Positions 1 through 10,640 are shown, counted from the first letter of the stretch. The stretch is DNA of 37,508 bases from JACNLC01 sp964607375 (GCA_964607375.1 CAZSJY010000013.1:1-37508), one strand, 5' to 3'. The notes: generated by a model from the letters alone, not told the origin. Numbers and translations: made by a program.

Positions 1-3000
1 TTAATAGACATCTCACCATCTAATGAACTTATACTAATTGCTAATTGTGGTTGTGGACCTGCTTCACCAATAGTTAATGATACAGGAATTACAACTGATC
101 CAGCAGATGAGTTTACTATCATATCTGCAGTATAAGTTGTACCAAATGTTAGATAGTTTGTATCAAATGTAACTGTTATATTTTCAGATGATCCGCTATC
201 AACCTCACCACTATCTTCACTCAAAGTCATCCAAGTAATTGGAGGTGTAGCATCAACTTCAAATGTTGTATTTCCAGAAGATCCACTATCAAGTGTATAA
301 TTCAAATAAACAGTTCCGTCTGTATCGATGACTGTTAAATAATTGCCATTCCAGCCATCACCATAAGAATCTGTAGCATTTACAGTATAAATACCATTGT
401 CAAGAGAAGCTTCACCGCTATAAGGTGCACTCCCTGAAGCAACAATATCTCCATTTGGAGTAACTATTGACCAACCTACTTCATATTGCCAATCTCCACC
501 ATCACAAACAATAGTTACATCCGTTGATCGTGTATTTGGAGCATATTCAGAATTAACTTCAGACTGAGTAATAGTTCTATCTATTTCTAGCCCTTCTAAA
601 GCAATCCTATCTTTCTTAGCTAGATATTCAGCTCGTTTCTCTTCTTCAATAAGCTCTCCAATTTTACAAGCATTGCCAATATTCGTTCTTCCGGAAGTAG
701 TTTCTTCAATATCAATGCTATAGTTAAGAACGCCACCACCCGTATTCGCAATATTCAAATTTCTGGTCTCAATGGTATTTTCAGGAATCATTTCAGTAAA
801 ACTTGTGGGATTTACTGCGATGTCAGGTCCAGGTCCAACAGGAGGAAAAATAATGTAATCTACCCACGCACAGTCTGAACCACTACTAACGGAATAGTCT
901 TTATAGTATTCCCATTTGAAGGTGTGAGTACCATAAGTTACCGGATATGAAACTTCACTCCAAGGAACTTCTCCAGCCCAAGCATCTTGCTGTGCCCCAT
1001 CTATGTAAAAGTATAGATAATCGTAGCTGGCTTCTGATGATACTTTTCTGAAAAATGAAATTGTTCCATTACTGGTAACTTCCATTTGGACAGATAAAAC
1101 AGTATTTTGCTGATCACCTATGCTACCTGATTTTACCGCAGAAGTACCCTCATAGGCATCGGTTGTGATGCTCCAATTTCCACTTCCACTAAATTCCCAA
1201 GGATATTGAGAAAAATCACCAGTTTCAAAATCTTCAATTACCAATCCGATTGAAGTTCCATAAGACATATCAAAACCATAATTTCCTGCTTCTACAACAA
1301 ATGAGAAGCTGACAGATGTTCCAATTGGAGCATCTTCTGAAGCTATAATTGTAAACTGGGCATTTTCTGTTACACCAGCTTCTATTACACCAAAGTCAAA
1401 ATAACCATCACTTACTGTAACATAATCATTTGTAGAAGTGAATGATGCCATAGCTGAAGGTGAATTAGCATTTCCTGAGTTAGTTGTAGGAATTGATATT
1501 TCTGCAGTTTCACCTGGATCTAATCTACCATTACCATCACCACCGGCACTATCATCTATAATCATATTTCCAGCTGATAGTTCAGGTGCATTTACTGTAA
1601 TACTAAAGAATGATTCCCAAGTATCACGAGCTGTTCCAGTAGCAGTTAAATTGAAATTAACTATATGTTGATCTGGAATATCATTAGAAATATTAAATGC
1701 AAAAGCTCCATTTATAGTTGAAACACTTTCAGCTGAAACCGTACCATAAGCTTCTGAATTATCTGTAATTGTAACAAATTCATCTTCTGTTGAAATTGTA
1801 GCACTAACACTATACGCATTTTGATTTCCTACATTATTCAAAGTCATATCAAGTGAAATATCTTCGCCAAATTCTGCAACACCATTATTTCCGTCATTGA
1901 TTCCATAGCTACTAAAAATCACATACGGTTGATCAGATACCACAAAAATAGTTCCGTAATGACGATTTTTATTGTGAGCAATAATAGAGATGTCTAAAGG
2001 TTGTGCAGTACTTATTGTATTAAACAATTGAACATTTACATTTCCACTTGAATTTGTAACACCTCTACCAATAAGTTCATCATTTTGCAAAATTGCAATT
2101 CTTGCACCTTCAGTTCCTGCTTGAACTGCTATTGTACTAGAACCAATTGGCACACTTGCCGGATAGTTAGCAGAAATGTTTGTTGGAGTTGCTGTCCAAA
2201 TATCCATTGATGGATCACCAAAAAGATTCAACTCATAAGCACAAAATCTAATTACGCCACTTCCATTAATGTAAGCAACATTGTCTTCTTTAGAATCACC
2301 ATTTGCTTCACCAATTTTGGTTATATCTTCATCAAAAATCGCGTCAAAAAACTGTCTATCAAAATATTGTGATGGTCCAGCTGTACTTTCCCATTCTCCC
2401 CAACCGTAACGAGAGTTACAAATAAATGCAACTTCACCAGTTTCTAGTTGAGTAAACTTTTCTGCAAAACAATCTTCATCCATATAATAGCCATTGTAAT
2501 GATAGTTGTCAAACGAACCTGGATAACAACCTTGCGAATAGCCAACTACATATCCACGATTTACTCCATCGTTAGTAAAATTATAAGTGGTTAAATCGGA
2601 ATTATACAACTTCATATTGTAATCAGGGCTTGAGTGTCCTAAGTGGTTGAGTAAGTTCACACCAGTATTACTGAAGTGTGCATACAATTCACTTGTTGAC
2701 CAATTATATCCACCATTTGATGGATCTTCATATAAAGTAGATATATCGAAATTATCAGAAACACCAACAGTGGTAAATCCATTGTTTGAACTTCCGTAAG
2801 CTACTTCATTTTTTGAGTTAGCTGCATATTCCGAAACACCACCGAATCCAAGATGTTCACCAACCATTAGAGTTTTTTCAATATCAGCAACTACTGGTTG
2901 ATCTTGATACATTCTCAATTTGTAAGTATGGTTTTGAATTTCAACTGCTTGGTCAGCACAAATTCTCCCAACTGCGACTTCTTCGTATAAATCTGCTTCT

Positions 3001-4025
3001 TCAGGTTCACCCCAATATCCATCACCATCATCATTCCAAGTTCCGTCTAAACCTGCATAATAAATATCACCAGGAATATTTGAATCGGCATATCCACTAC
3101 CAGGATCAGCATAAAGACCACGATGCGGAACTATATTATGAGATGAATTATTTGTATCTGAATCACCACCTAAAATCACATAACTGATACCATAATCAGT
3201 GTAATAACTAATGATACAATTTCTGATTTTTTCAGGATTATCTTGACCATTAAACTGACTATAAATATCAGAAGTTGATATAGTTGCAACAGCAAATCCT
3301 GTTGATTCTTTAAAATCAATATAATCATCAAACGCAGGCAAAAGTGTATTATTCGAGATGATGAGTAAATCGTACTCTTCAGTTCTTGAAGGTTGTGGAT
3401 AATTATAAGAATTTACCATTTCAGGATTATCTATAATCTTATTTAAACGAACATTTACGCCAACTGAATTCCTTAGAAATTTTTCTGAATCAAGTGCTCG
3501 TGGCGTAGATTGAGTTTCAATTTCTACAGTAATTTCTTTTACGAATTCTACACTGTTTTCTGATGGGTGATATACAATTGGACAAATTGTAAATGAACCT
3601 ATTGAGTGACCAGAAAGAAAATGAGTATCAACAGATTTTATCACTTCAGATGGATAGTCTGTTTCAGAAGTATAAATTTCTTCGTTCGGAATAACTTTCT
3701 TTACCGTTTCCGATTTTAACGAAAGTGGTACATGACCACTTGCTGGTTTAATTCTAATATTTTCTGATTCAGAAAAAAATGTTTTTTCAATAATCGTAAC
3801 ATTTTTTATTTCCTGATTTTGAGGTAATAGAATATCTGAAGCAAACTGTGGTAACAAAGGTGTTCCTTCTTCACCCATATTTTTGCAGTTTTCAAACAAT
3901 ATCTCTGTAAAACCATTTTCAGTCTTTAACTGAGGTTTTTCAAAACTATAGGTTTGAGTTATAGTCCCAGCAAATAAAGTTTGGATTAACAATACTATCA
4001 CTATTAAAAAAGTGCTTTTCTTCAT
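1..4025 (-). CDS. Gingipain-like C25 cysteine peptidase, secreted, 3' end beyond window
   Basis: Open frame from ATG at 4025 running off the left edge without a stop (1341 codons seen). AAGGAGAT lies just upstream. Residues 1-20 are a signal peptide (MKKSTFLIVIVLLIQTLFAG). About residues 21-195 resemble the C25 propeptide and about 200-640 the caspase-like catalytic domain. The catalytic pair is visible: His464 in LNHLGHSS and Cys500 in YSQGCYPGSF. An Ig-like segment follows, then a jelly-roll domain at about 925-1060 (GNWS...FFRKVSSE...DCAWVDYI) that also occurs in both M14 proteins here, then a DSYGDGWNGN domain at about 1150-1240. A T9SS sorting domain is expected beyond the edge but cannot be seen. 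The family cleaves proteins at the cell surface or outside the cell. The family call is firm; cleavage specificity cannot be read. Confidence 0.88.
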   Translation of the reverse strand, partial: MKKSTFLIVIVLLIQTLFAGTITQTYSFEKPQLKTENGFTEILFENCKNMGEEGTPLLPQFASDILLPQNQEIKNVTIIEKTFFSESENIRIKPASGHVPLSLKSETVKKVIPNEEIYTSETDYPSEVIKSVDTHFLSGHSIGSFTICPIVYHPSENSVEFVKEITVEIETQSTPRALDSEKFLRNSVGVNVRLNKIIDNPEMVNSYNYPQPSRTEEYDLLIISNNTLLPAFDDYIDFKESTGFAVATISTSDIYSQFNGQDNPEKIRNCIISYYTDYGISYVILGGDSDTNNSSHNIVPHRGLYADPGSGYADSNIPGDIYYAGLDGTWNDDGDGYWGEPEEADLYEEVAVGRICADQAVEIQNHTYKLRMYQDQPVVADIEKTLMVGEHLGFGGVSEYAANSKNEVAYGSSNNGFTTVGVSDNFDISTLYEDPSNGGYNWSTSELYAHFSNTGVNLLNHLGHSSPDYNMKLYNSDLTTYNFTNDGVNRGYVVGYSQGCYPGSFDNYHYNGYYMDEDCFAEKFTQLETGEVAFICNSRYGWGEWESTAGPSQYFDRQFFDAIFDEDITKIGEANGDSKEDNVAYINGSGVIRFCAYELNLFGDPSMDIWTATPTNISANYPASVPIGSSTIAVQAGTEGARIAILQNDELIGRGVTNSSGNVNVQLFNTISTAQPLDISIIAHNKNRHYGTIFVVSDQPYVIFSSYGINDGNNGVAEFGEDISLDMTLNNVGNQNAYSVSATISTEDEFVTITDNSEAYGTVSAESVSTINGAFAFNISNDIPDQHIVNFNLTATGTARDTWESFFSITVNAPELSAGNMIIDDSAGGDGNGRLDPGETAEISIPTTNSGNANSPSAMASFTSTNDYVTVSDGYFDFGVIEAGVTENAQFTIIASEDAPIGTSVSFSFVVEAGNYGFDMSYGTSIGLVIEDFETGDFSQYPWEFSGSGNWSITTDAYEGTSAVKSGSIGDQQNTVLSVQMEVTSNGTISFFRKVSSEASYDYLYFYIDGAQQDAWAGEVPWSEVSYPVTYGTHTFKWEYYKDYSVSSGSDCAWVDYIIFPPVGPGPDIAVNPTSFTEMIPENTIETRNLNIANTGGGVLNYSIDIEETTSGRTNIGNACKIGELIEEEKRAEYLAKKDRIALEGLEIDRTITQSEVNSEYAPNTRSTDVTIVCDGGDWQYEVGWSIVTPNGDIVASGSAPYSGEASLDNGIYTVNATDSYGDGWNGNYLTVIDTDGTVYLNYTLDSGSSGNTTFEVDATPPITWMTLSEDSGEVDSGSSENITVTFDTNYLTFGTTYTADMIVNSSAGSVVIPVSLTIGEAGPQPQLAISISSLDGEMSI

Positions 4026-4109
4026 TTTATCTTATCTCCTTTTTCGATTTAATTAAAATTGTAGTGGTAAATATATCTATTTATTGAGTGCTTTTCCTCT
4101 AAATAAAAT

Positions 4110-4124
4110 GTAACGAGTTGTAAC
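4110..4124 (-). promoter_or_regulatory. GTTAC-N5-GTTAC direct repeat upstream of the C25 peptidase gene
   Basis: On the minus strand the sequence is GTTACAACTCGTTAC followed by ATTTTA. It lies 85-99 bases upstream of the ATG at 4025. Related pairs lie at similar distance upstream of the genes starting at 10531 and 30701. A 10-base period fits a tandem-binding regulator of the OmpR/PhoB type, but that is inference from three sites. Confidence 0.35.
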
Positions 4125-4172
4125 ACAATAACAGCTTGGAATTTAGTAATTTATATTGTTGTTTAAAATAAA

Positions 4173-4196
4173 AGGGGCAATTCTTGAATTGCCCCT
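4173..4196 (-). terminator. Rho-independent terminator after the 4236-7979 gene
   Basis: Perfect 11-base inverted repeat (arm AGGGGCAATTC, 2-base loop) followed on the minus strand by TTTATTTT. It lies 40 bases past the stop at 4236 and separates that gene from the C25 peptidase gene, which therefore probably has its own promoter in 4026-4163. Confidence 0.85.
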
Positions 4197-4235
4197 ACTT
4201 TTCACTTAATTAACTTTACACTTTCTAACTTCTTT

Positions 4236-7200
4236 TTATTTCATCAGTAGCATTTTCTTAGTTGATGAAAAATTATCCATAGTCAATTTTACAATGTAAA
4301 TTCCAGATGCAACATTGTCTGCATTCCAAGTTACTGAATGATAACCAGCTTCCATTTGTGTATTAATCAATGTTTCTACAAGTTGGCCTTGAATATTGTA
4401 AACCTGTAGAGACACATTGCGGTGTGTCTCTACAGCTGGTATTGTAAATCCAATAGTAGTTACGGGATTAAACGGATTTGGATAATTTTGAGATAAACTA
4501 TATTCTTCAGGTGTAGTTAGTGTTTTTAGAAGTATCGGTTCGATATCATTTCCTACTATTCCATCTATCTCAAAGATTAGATGATCTAATACCTTGAGTT
4601 CTGTATCTGTATCTTCTTGATAAACTTTAAATGTTAGTTCTTCTCCATCATTACCATAAGCCATCAAGTTTGCTGTATATGAATCTGTTAACGGGAAGTA
4701 TGTTGCTTCTGTTACTCCTCTTACTTCATCATCTACAAATACTGCAAGTTGATTCCCTTCTTCAACATCTGCAGTAATTGTCATATTATGTTCAAATTGG
4801 TGTGGATTGACAGACCAATGGAAATCCTTAATCTTAACCTCAACTTTAGCCATTCCTTCAGGTATTCCATAAACTAATTGATCTTCAATGAACATTTGAA
4901 GCATATAGCCAATTCCTGGCTCTAACACTTCCAAACCGTACCAACCAAAATCGTCATAATAAGTTGCGAAACCAGTTAGACTTTTAATAAATATTCCATT
5001 TGGACCAATACTTACAAGTGCTTCATTTAATGTATTTGCAGATTGTGGCAAATATCCAATCCAATTCCACCCATATACTAAATCTATTGGAGTATTCAAA
5101 AAATCAACAGCTGACCCTTCAAAACTAAACAAGATGTCAGAATAAGTTTGAATCATATACATTTCTCTAACATCTATAAATTCTAATCCGTACCAACCAT
5201 AATCATCGTAATAAGTAGCAAATCCAGTGAGACTTTTAATAAATTCAGCTGATCCTTCAACAGAACTTAAAACTGTATTCAAACTCATATCATCAGATTC
5301 TATATTAATCGAAAACCAATTCCACCCTGTGATAAAATCTATATTTAGTTGAACAATCTCGCTTTCAAATTCAGCGTGGATTTCAAACGGAAACAAATCA
5401 TTTCCAATAATCGCATCTGCTTCAAAAGTTAAACTCTCGGTAACATTTTCAAAAATTGAATCATTTGAATAATCATAAACTTGGAATGATATTGATTCAC
5501 CAATTGCTGAATTACTATAAATCATCATATTTACTGTGAATTGTTCAGTCATAGGGAAATAAGTAGGATTTGCGACTCCTCTACATTCGCCATCTACAAA
5601 TGCTCCAACCAAATCGTTGCTATCAAATGATTCTTCTCCATCAATGAATAGAAGTCCGATTAACGACATATTAAATTCAAACGCTGGAGAATAAACAGAC
5701 CAATCTGGATAATTTTGATTCGTTACCGCGTGAAGCTCAAATGGTTCCAAATCGTTACCAATAATATCGTTAGCGACAAATTCTATTGTTTCTTGTACTA
5801 TATCATAAGTCCAATCTTCTGAACAATCATACGCTTTGAATGTAACTGTTTCACCTTCTGATAGATTACTATAAATCATAATATTTACTGTATATTTGTT
5901 GGTTAGCGGAAAATATGTTGGAGATGCTACACCTCTACATTCATCTCCAACAAAAGCCCCTACTAAATCATAAGGATCTTCCGATTCTTCACCATTAAAA
6001 TATAATAATCCTGCAAGAGTTAAATTGAATTCGTAATTCTGAATATTAACCGACCAATCAGGATAACTTGATGGTAAATCTTCAACTACTATTAATTCTT
6101 CTTCGGTAATTGAAGATGATTGCCCATTTTCATCTGTAATTGTTAAAGAAACAGAATATGTTCCTGTAGTTTCATAAATATGATTTGTGTTTTGTCCATA
6201 CCCAATCGCTCCATCTCCAAAATCCCAAATCCATTCAACAATAGCACTATTACCGGGATAACTGTTATCAATAAAATTAACGGAAAGTGGAGCCACTCCA
6301 CTCGCTATATCAACTGAAAAATTCGCAGATGGTCCGATGAACATTAATTCCGCAGTGGCAGAACCGGAATGCTCAGATTCACCTAAAGTATAAACTGCAG
6401 TAACGGTATAAGTGTAAGTTCCTTGCTCTAAATTTTCATCAAAATAAGTAGTTTCCTCAACATTAGATGCTATTAACTGTCCATTTCTATAAACATTATA
6501 TCCCAATAGATTTCGTTGCTGATTCTTCTCATTACTAAAGACTCTAGCACCTGCATTTGCACAGGCATCAGCTGATGGTTGTGAGTAAATCCACGGAGTA
6601 GATTCCATATCAATTGCAGTTATATTCCCACAAACATTTACTCCACTATCAAATCCATAAACTAATATAGATAAATCAGACGATTGGAACGAATAATCCG
6701 TCCCGTTGTAATTAAAATTCAATTCAAACATATTTGCACTTCTGTTTACTTCAGATTGTATATTTCCATCTGAGATATTGAATGTTGTAACAGGATTATA
6801 GATTTCTTTATCAACTGAATTATTGTAACTTCTCAATTCAGCACACCACCCGTTTGGATCTGGCATATCTTGATAATCGGTACAATCACCGCAATCCCAT
6901 CCCCATTCATCACAAAGGAAATTGAGGCCCCATTCTCCGTCGTCGCAATATCCATCATCCAACCACGACAAGTATTCAGCAGAAAACTCAGTTCCAACGC
7001 AATCTGTATAGAGAATTTGTTCATAGTCATCGTGTTGCCAAGACCAAGTAATAGCAGGAGAACCCTCATACTCGCTTCCTTCTGCAAGAACATTGTATGG
7101 AGCAGGAATAAATCCTGCTTCGGGTGAATTCCAAGATAGATACACATCGTTTCCTACTACTTCTGCTGTTAAGCCATCTGGTGCCGATGGTAGATTTTCA

Positions 7201-7979
7201 TACTGAAATTCAATTTTTACCCAATCTACATTATAATTGTCCTCTGACCAAATAACCGGCATTAGTTTATCATTACACCAAATTGTTTCTAACATTTCTG
7301 GTGGAATTTCATAAGGACCGTTTATTGTATGATTTAAACTAAGAGTTGCTGTCCATTGATCATTTGCCCATCCACAATCGTTGTTCTTGATTGATAAATA
7401 ATTCTCCGAAGTCAACGGTAAATCGTCACATTGCATTCCTTTTACAGAAATCTTGACTGATGATATAGAAGCCCAGTCTGGTGGACTAAACTCCCACCAT
7501 GCATCACCATAATAATCAAGTGGATCCCACCAATCATCATTGTAACCAATAACTAAGCAATCTGACCCATCTGTGCACATACAGTCGTAACCCACACTTT
7601 CATTGGTTCCAGCTGCTTCATCTCCCCATTGAGTTTGTTGCCAATTCTCTCTGCTATTTGAATTTACTTTGTAATCATCAATGATAACCATCCACAAATT
7701 AGGAGAAATTTCTTGATGGATTTTTCTGAGTATAGATTCTGGAATTATTCTCTGATAAGATGCTGGACCTACATTTAAATCTAGACCACGAATTTGGTTA
7801 TCAACAATTTGTAAAAGGCTATCATTTGGTAAATCAAACTGAATTAAGGATAAAAATTCACCCTCCGGGAAAGGAGCTAAAGCATCAACTCTGCCCTGGT
7901 CAATAAACTCATTAGAACGAACTCTTTCTTGTGAAAATAGTGTTAAGGATAACAATAGAAAAAAAGTAATTCTTTTCAT
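4236..7979 (-). CDS. Large secreted multi-domain protein with LNR-like, PKD, ECRGVA and GWNW modules and T9SS tail
   Basis: 1247 residues, ATG at 7979 behind GGGGGAG. Order: signal peptide about 1-22; an unrecognised N-terminal region with W- and C-rich stretches; an FN3-like strand set about 262-300 and 490-545; a cysteine-rich LNR/Notch-like motif at about 336-366 (WLDDGYCDDGEW...CDEWGWDCGDC); a PKD domain about 548-632 (WDFGDG); two ECRGVA modules about 640-751 and 756-868; GWNW-A at about 885 and GWNW-B at about 970; a third ECRGVA module about 1050-1151; T9SS type A sorting domain about 1157-1247 ending KKMLLMK. No catalytic motif is visible, so it may be an adhesin or binding protein. 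Within the sorting-domain coding region sits a 32-base palindrome (4404-4435). It is separated from its neighbours by terminators on both sides. Confidence 0.9.
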   Translation of the reverse strand: MKRITFFLLLSLTLFSQERVRSNEFIDQGRVDALAPFPEGEFLSLIQFDLPNDSLLQIVDNQIRGLDLNVGPASYQRIIPESILRKIHQEISPNLWMVIIDDYKVNSNSRENWQQTQWGDEAAGTNESVGYDCMCTDGSDCLVIGYNDDWWDPLDYYGDAWWEFSPPDWASISSVKISVKGMQCDDLPLTSENYLSIKNNDCGWANDQWTATLSLNHTINGPYEIPPEMLETIWCNDKLMPVIWSEDNYNVDWVKIEFQYENLPSAPDGLTAEVVGNDVYLSWNSPEAGFIPAPYNVLAEGSEYEGSPAITWSWQHDDYEQILYTDCVGTEFSAEYLSWLDDGYCDDGEWGLNFLCDEWGWDCGDCTDYQDMPDPNGWCAELRSYNNSVDKEIYNPVTTFNISDGNIQSEVNRSANMFELNFNYNGTDYSFQSSDLSILVYGFDSGVNVCGNITAIDMESTPWIYSQPSADACANAGARVFSNEKNQQRNLLGYNVYRNGQLIASNVEETTYFDENLEQGTYTYTVTAVYTLGESEHSGSATAELMFIGPSANFSVDIASGVAPLSVNFIDNSYPGNSAIVEWIWDFGDGAIGYGQNTNHIYETTGTYSVSLTITDENGQSSSITEEELIVVEDLPSSYPDWSVNIQNYEFNLTLAGLLYFNGEESEDPYDLVGAFVGDECRGVASPTYFPLTNKYTVNIMIYSNLSEGETVTFKAYDCSEDWTYDIVQETIEFVANDIIGNDLEPFELHAVTNQNYPDWSVYSPAFEFNMSLIGLLFIDGEESFDSNDLVGAFVDGECRGVANPTYFPMTEQFTVNMMIYSNSAIGESISFQVYDYSNDSIFENVTESLTFEADAIIGNDLFPFEIHAEFESEIVQLNIDFITGWNWFSINIESDDMSLNTVLSSVEGSAEFIKSLTGFATYYDDYGWYGLEFIDVREMYMIQTYSDILFSFEGSAVDFLNTPIDLVYGWNWIGYLPQSANTLNEALVSIGPNGIFIKSLTGFATYYDDFGWYGLEVLEPGIGYMLQMFIEDQLVYGIPEGMAKVEVKIKDFHWSVNPHQFEHNMTITADVEEGNQLAVFVDDEVRGVTEATYFPLTDSYTANLMAYGNDGEELTFKVYQEDTDTELKVLDHLIFEIDGIVGNDIEPILLKTLTTPEEYSLSQNYPNPFNPVTTIGFTIPAVETHRNVSLQVYNIQGQLVETLINTQMEAGYHSVTWNADNVASGIYIVKLTMDNFSSTKKMLLMK
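4404..4435. repeat. Palindromic repeat inside the sorting-domain coding sequence
   Basis: Perfect inverted repeat with 13-base arms (CTGTAGAGACACA) and the loop TTGCGG. It is translated in frame as part of VETHRNVSLQ, where the sorting domains of other genes here are three residues shorter. Decayed versions lie at 10811-10838 and 17002-17029 in the same domain of two other genes. Confidence 0.75.
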
Positions 7980-8013
7980 AACTCCCCCAATAAAATAATT
8001 ATGTTAAATAACA

Positions 8014-8043
8014 GATATCCCGGCAAATGTATACCGGGATATC
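8014..8043 (-). terminator. Terminator-like hairpin after the 8069-10531 gene
   Basis: Perfect 10-base arms GATATCCCGG / CCGGGATATC with a 10-base loop, 26 bases past the stop at 8069. The following minus-strand tract (TGTTATTTAAC) is only partly T-rich, so termination may be incomplete. Confidence 0.6.
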
Positions 8044-8068
8044 AAAAAATAAATCTGCTAATATTTTG

Positions 8069-10531
8069 TTATTTCATCAATACTAGCTTTTGTTTTGCAA
8101 CTGTATTCTCCGTTTCAAAAATTACAAAATATATTCCGCTAGAACAATCATTGGCATTCCAAATAATTTCATAATGTCCAGGATTTTGTTTATCTTTGCT
8201 TTGTAGTATCTCAGCAACTTGTCGTCCTGTAATATCAAATATCTTAATTCCGATTTCTGTATCTTCTACCAAATCATAACTCAATGTAGTCATTGGATTA
8301 AAAGGATTTGGATAAGCTGATGCAAGTAAAAAATCTTCAGGTTCTTCTGTGATAGATTTCATCAAAACAGGTTCGATATCATTACCAATTATGCCATCTT
8401 GAATAAAAAGTAGTTTCTCCTGTAAATTGTATTCTTTTTCAGTATTCTGATTGAAAATCCTGAAACTGATATCTTCGCCTTCGTTTCCATAAACCATTAT
8501 GTTGATTGTATATGAATCAGTTAATGGAAAGTATGATGGAGTTGAAACACCACGCACTTCGTCACCCACAAAAGCACCAAGGACATCATTTTGATTCATA
8601 TTTTCTACATCTGCGGTAACAGCCATATTATGTTCAAATTGATGAGGATTCACATCCCAATAAAGCTCTCTATCTTCGTTACTAATCTTGAATAATCCAC
8701 TTGGTTCGCCATAAATTAGTTCTACATCAGCAATTACCTGAAGCATATATCCACCACCGGCTTCCATATTATCCATTCCATTACCACTATACCAACCAAA
8801 ACCTTCGTAGTAGTTTGCAAAACTATTCTGATTTTTGATGAAAGTTCCATTTGCACCTATACTTTCCAATGCTCCATCTAAATCGTTTGGATCTTGCGGG
8901 AGATACGAAATCCAATTCCACCCACCAGCCAAGAAAATTGGAGTATTTAAGAAGTCAACTGGCATACCTTCAAATTCTAAAGTACTTTCGGCTACCATTT
9001 GAAGCATGTACATACTTGTTAAATCGATTTCATCCAACCCGTTTCCACTATACCAACCAAAACCTTCATAATAACTTGCAAAACTGTTTTGACCTTTAAT
9101 AAAAGTTGCATTTACACCTAAAGAAGCCAAAACTGTGTTTAATGCTAAATCCTCATTTTCTAAATTCATAGAAAACCAATTCCATCCACTAAGCATTGGA
9201 ATAGAAATCGAACTTGCTTGTGAACCAAGTGTAAACGGAATAATACTCGTAGTTGCCCAATTCATTCCATCGCTAAAACTCAAATTATAAGAATGGTTAC
9301 CACCTTCAAGTGTAAACTGTGAATAAAATATTGAGCCATCAAAATATACATGATCATAAGAAATCATGTCTGCACCTGTCTCGGCTCCATCTACATACAG
9401 CCAAGGATATAGTGGAAAATGATTATCATCATCTTGATATTCGCAATAAAATTCAACTTCAAACATTCCATCGGATTCAGATAAAATATTAAATCCATGA
9501 TCTACGATAACCGGAGCTGTATTATCACCAATAACAAATCTCTGAATATCTGGATTTAACCCAGCACCATCAGTTACATCGCCTATTAATTGTTCACTTG
9601 TTGTTACCTTCATTGTAAGACCAGAAACACCAAATGCTTCGAACTCATTTGGCCAAGGCCCAAAATCTGCGTCATTAACAATATCACTCAAATTTGCAGA
9701 CATATGCAATTCATTTCCATTAATTGTATAGTCAATATTAGCAATAAATACAGGGTCTCCTCCTTCTTCGAATTTCCACAAACCAGTATATAAAGTCCCA
9801 AATCCTGCATCTGCATAACCCATCCCATACATAGTAGAATCAGTATCATCAGGATTTACAAATCCAATTGTGTATAGGAACCAAGGTCCAAAAAAACCAT
9901 CATCTAATGGATAACCTGCACCTGGAGTGTTGGTCATTTGTCCATAAATTTTGTTGTCACTAATGCTTATTGATACATCTTCTATATCGAGATGTGAATT
10001 TCCTGTTTCTTCATCACCCAAAGTTTCATCACAAACTGATAAATAATAAGGTGCAGGAAATGATTCATTTGCATTTAATGGTGCCTGAGTCATTACCACA
10101 TTTCCAGTATCAGCTTCAATAACTGCCTGAACACCAATATTAAACGGACCAGAAACAGGAGTGTTTACTGTTGCTGTAAATGTGTTTTCATAACCGGGAG
10201 TCCCCATCTGACTTGCACCATCGTTCGTCCAGTCTGAATCTAATCCATTTCCAGAAAATAGAAATGCACTAAACGACCCCATTTCTAATACTGAATCTGG
10301 TACATCTGCGTGCACAACCATTTCCCCCGCTGATACTGGTGCTGTTGAGGAAACGCCCAATAGCCCAGATAAATCTCTATCTAACAACAAATTATGCCAA
10401 CTAGGTAAATTATAATCTCTAGCAGATAGATTAATTTTAACTTTATTTTGTTCTAAATTAACATTATTGCTCGCTAAAACTAATATTGACAGCAAAAATA
10501 AAATGCTAATTATTGTGATTGATTTTCTCAT
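8069..10531 (-). CDS. Secreted protein with GWNW-A/B repeats, ECRGVA module and T9SS tail
   Basis: 820 residues; ATG at 10531 behind GAGGAG. A signal peptide covers about residues 1-21. Residues about 65-330 form an unrecognised, probably beta-rich domain (...YYLSVCDETLGDEETGNSHLDI...DDGFFGPWFLYTIGF...). About 340-435 looks like another Ig-like fold. GWNW-A begins at 449 and GWNW-B at 538; an ECRGVA module spans about 622-727 (VNPHQFEHNM...GAFVGDEVRGV...IIGNDIEP). The T9SS sorting domain (YPNPFNP...QKLVLMK) fills about 735-820. No enzyme motif is visible. The upstream gap 10532-10640 carries a GTTAC/GTTTC pair that may belong to its promoter, so it may be transcribed separately from the operon above. 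Confidence 0.88.
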   Translation of the reverse strand: MRKSITIISILFLLSILVLASNNVNLEQNKVKINLSARDYNLPSWHNLLLDRDLSGLLGVSSTAPVSAGEMVVHADVPDSVLEMGSFSAFLFSGNGLDSDWTNDGASQMGTPGYENTFTATVNTPVSGPFNIGVQAVIEADTGNVVMTQAPLNANESFPAPYYLSVCDETLGDEETGNSHLDIEDVSISISDNKIYGQMTNTPGAGYPLDDGFFGPWFLYTIGFVNPDDTDSTMYGMGYADAGFGTLYTGLWKFEEGGDPVFIANIDYTINGNELHMSANLSDIVNDADFGPWPNEFEAFGVSGLTMKVTTSEQLIGDVTDGAGLNPDIQRFVIGDNTAPVIVDHGFNILSESDGMFEVEFYCEYQDDDNHFPLYPWLYVDGAETGADMISYDHVYFDGSIFYSQFTLEGGNHSYNLSFSDGMNWATTSIIPFTLGSQASSISIPMLSGWNWFSMNLENEDLALNTVLASLGVNATFIKGQNSFASYYEGFGWYSGNGLDEIDLTSMYMLQMVAESTLEFEGMPVDFLNTPIFLAGGWNWISYLPQDPNDLDGALESIGANGTFIKNQNSFANYYEGFGWYSGNGMDNMEAGGGYMLQVIADVELIYGEPSGLFKISNEDRELYWDVNPHQFEHNMAVTADVENMNQNDVLGAFVGDEVRGVSTPSYFPLTDSYTINIMVYGNEGEDISFRIFNQNTEKEYNLQEKLLFIQDGIIGNDIEPVLMKSITEEPEDFLLASAYPNPFNPMTTLSYDLVEDTEIGIKIFDITGRQVAEILQSKDKQNPGHYEIIWNANDCSSGIYFVIFETENTVAKQKLVLMK

Positions 10532-10623
10532 AATACTCTCCTCTTTCTAGGTTTTGTTCTTTAGTTTATTAAAATTCATCCTCAAGGATAACATCTTTTC
10601 TCTACAATTACTTGTATTAAATT

Positions 10624-10638
10624 GTAACAATTTGAAAC
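10624..10638 (-). promoter_or_regulatory. GTTTC-N5-GTTAC pair upstream of the 8069-10531 gene
   Basis: Minus-strand GTTTCAAATTGTTAC followed by AATTTAAT, 93-107 bases upstream of the ATG at 10531. It matches the 4110-4124 pair in half-site spacing, in the TGTTACA core and in distance to the start codon, with one changed base in the distal half-site. Confidence 0.3.
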
Positions 10639-10640
10639 AA

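Noticed and set aside
1438..1671. Small plus-strand frame within the C25 peptidase gene
   Set aside because: It lies opposite a continuous minus-strand frame with clear family motifs and has no ribosome-binding site; the same holds for the other short plus-strand frames over the T9SS block.
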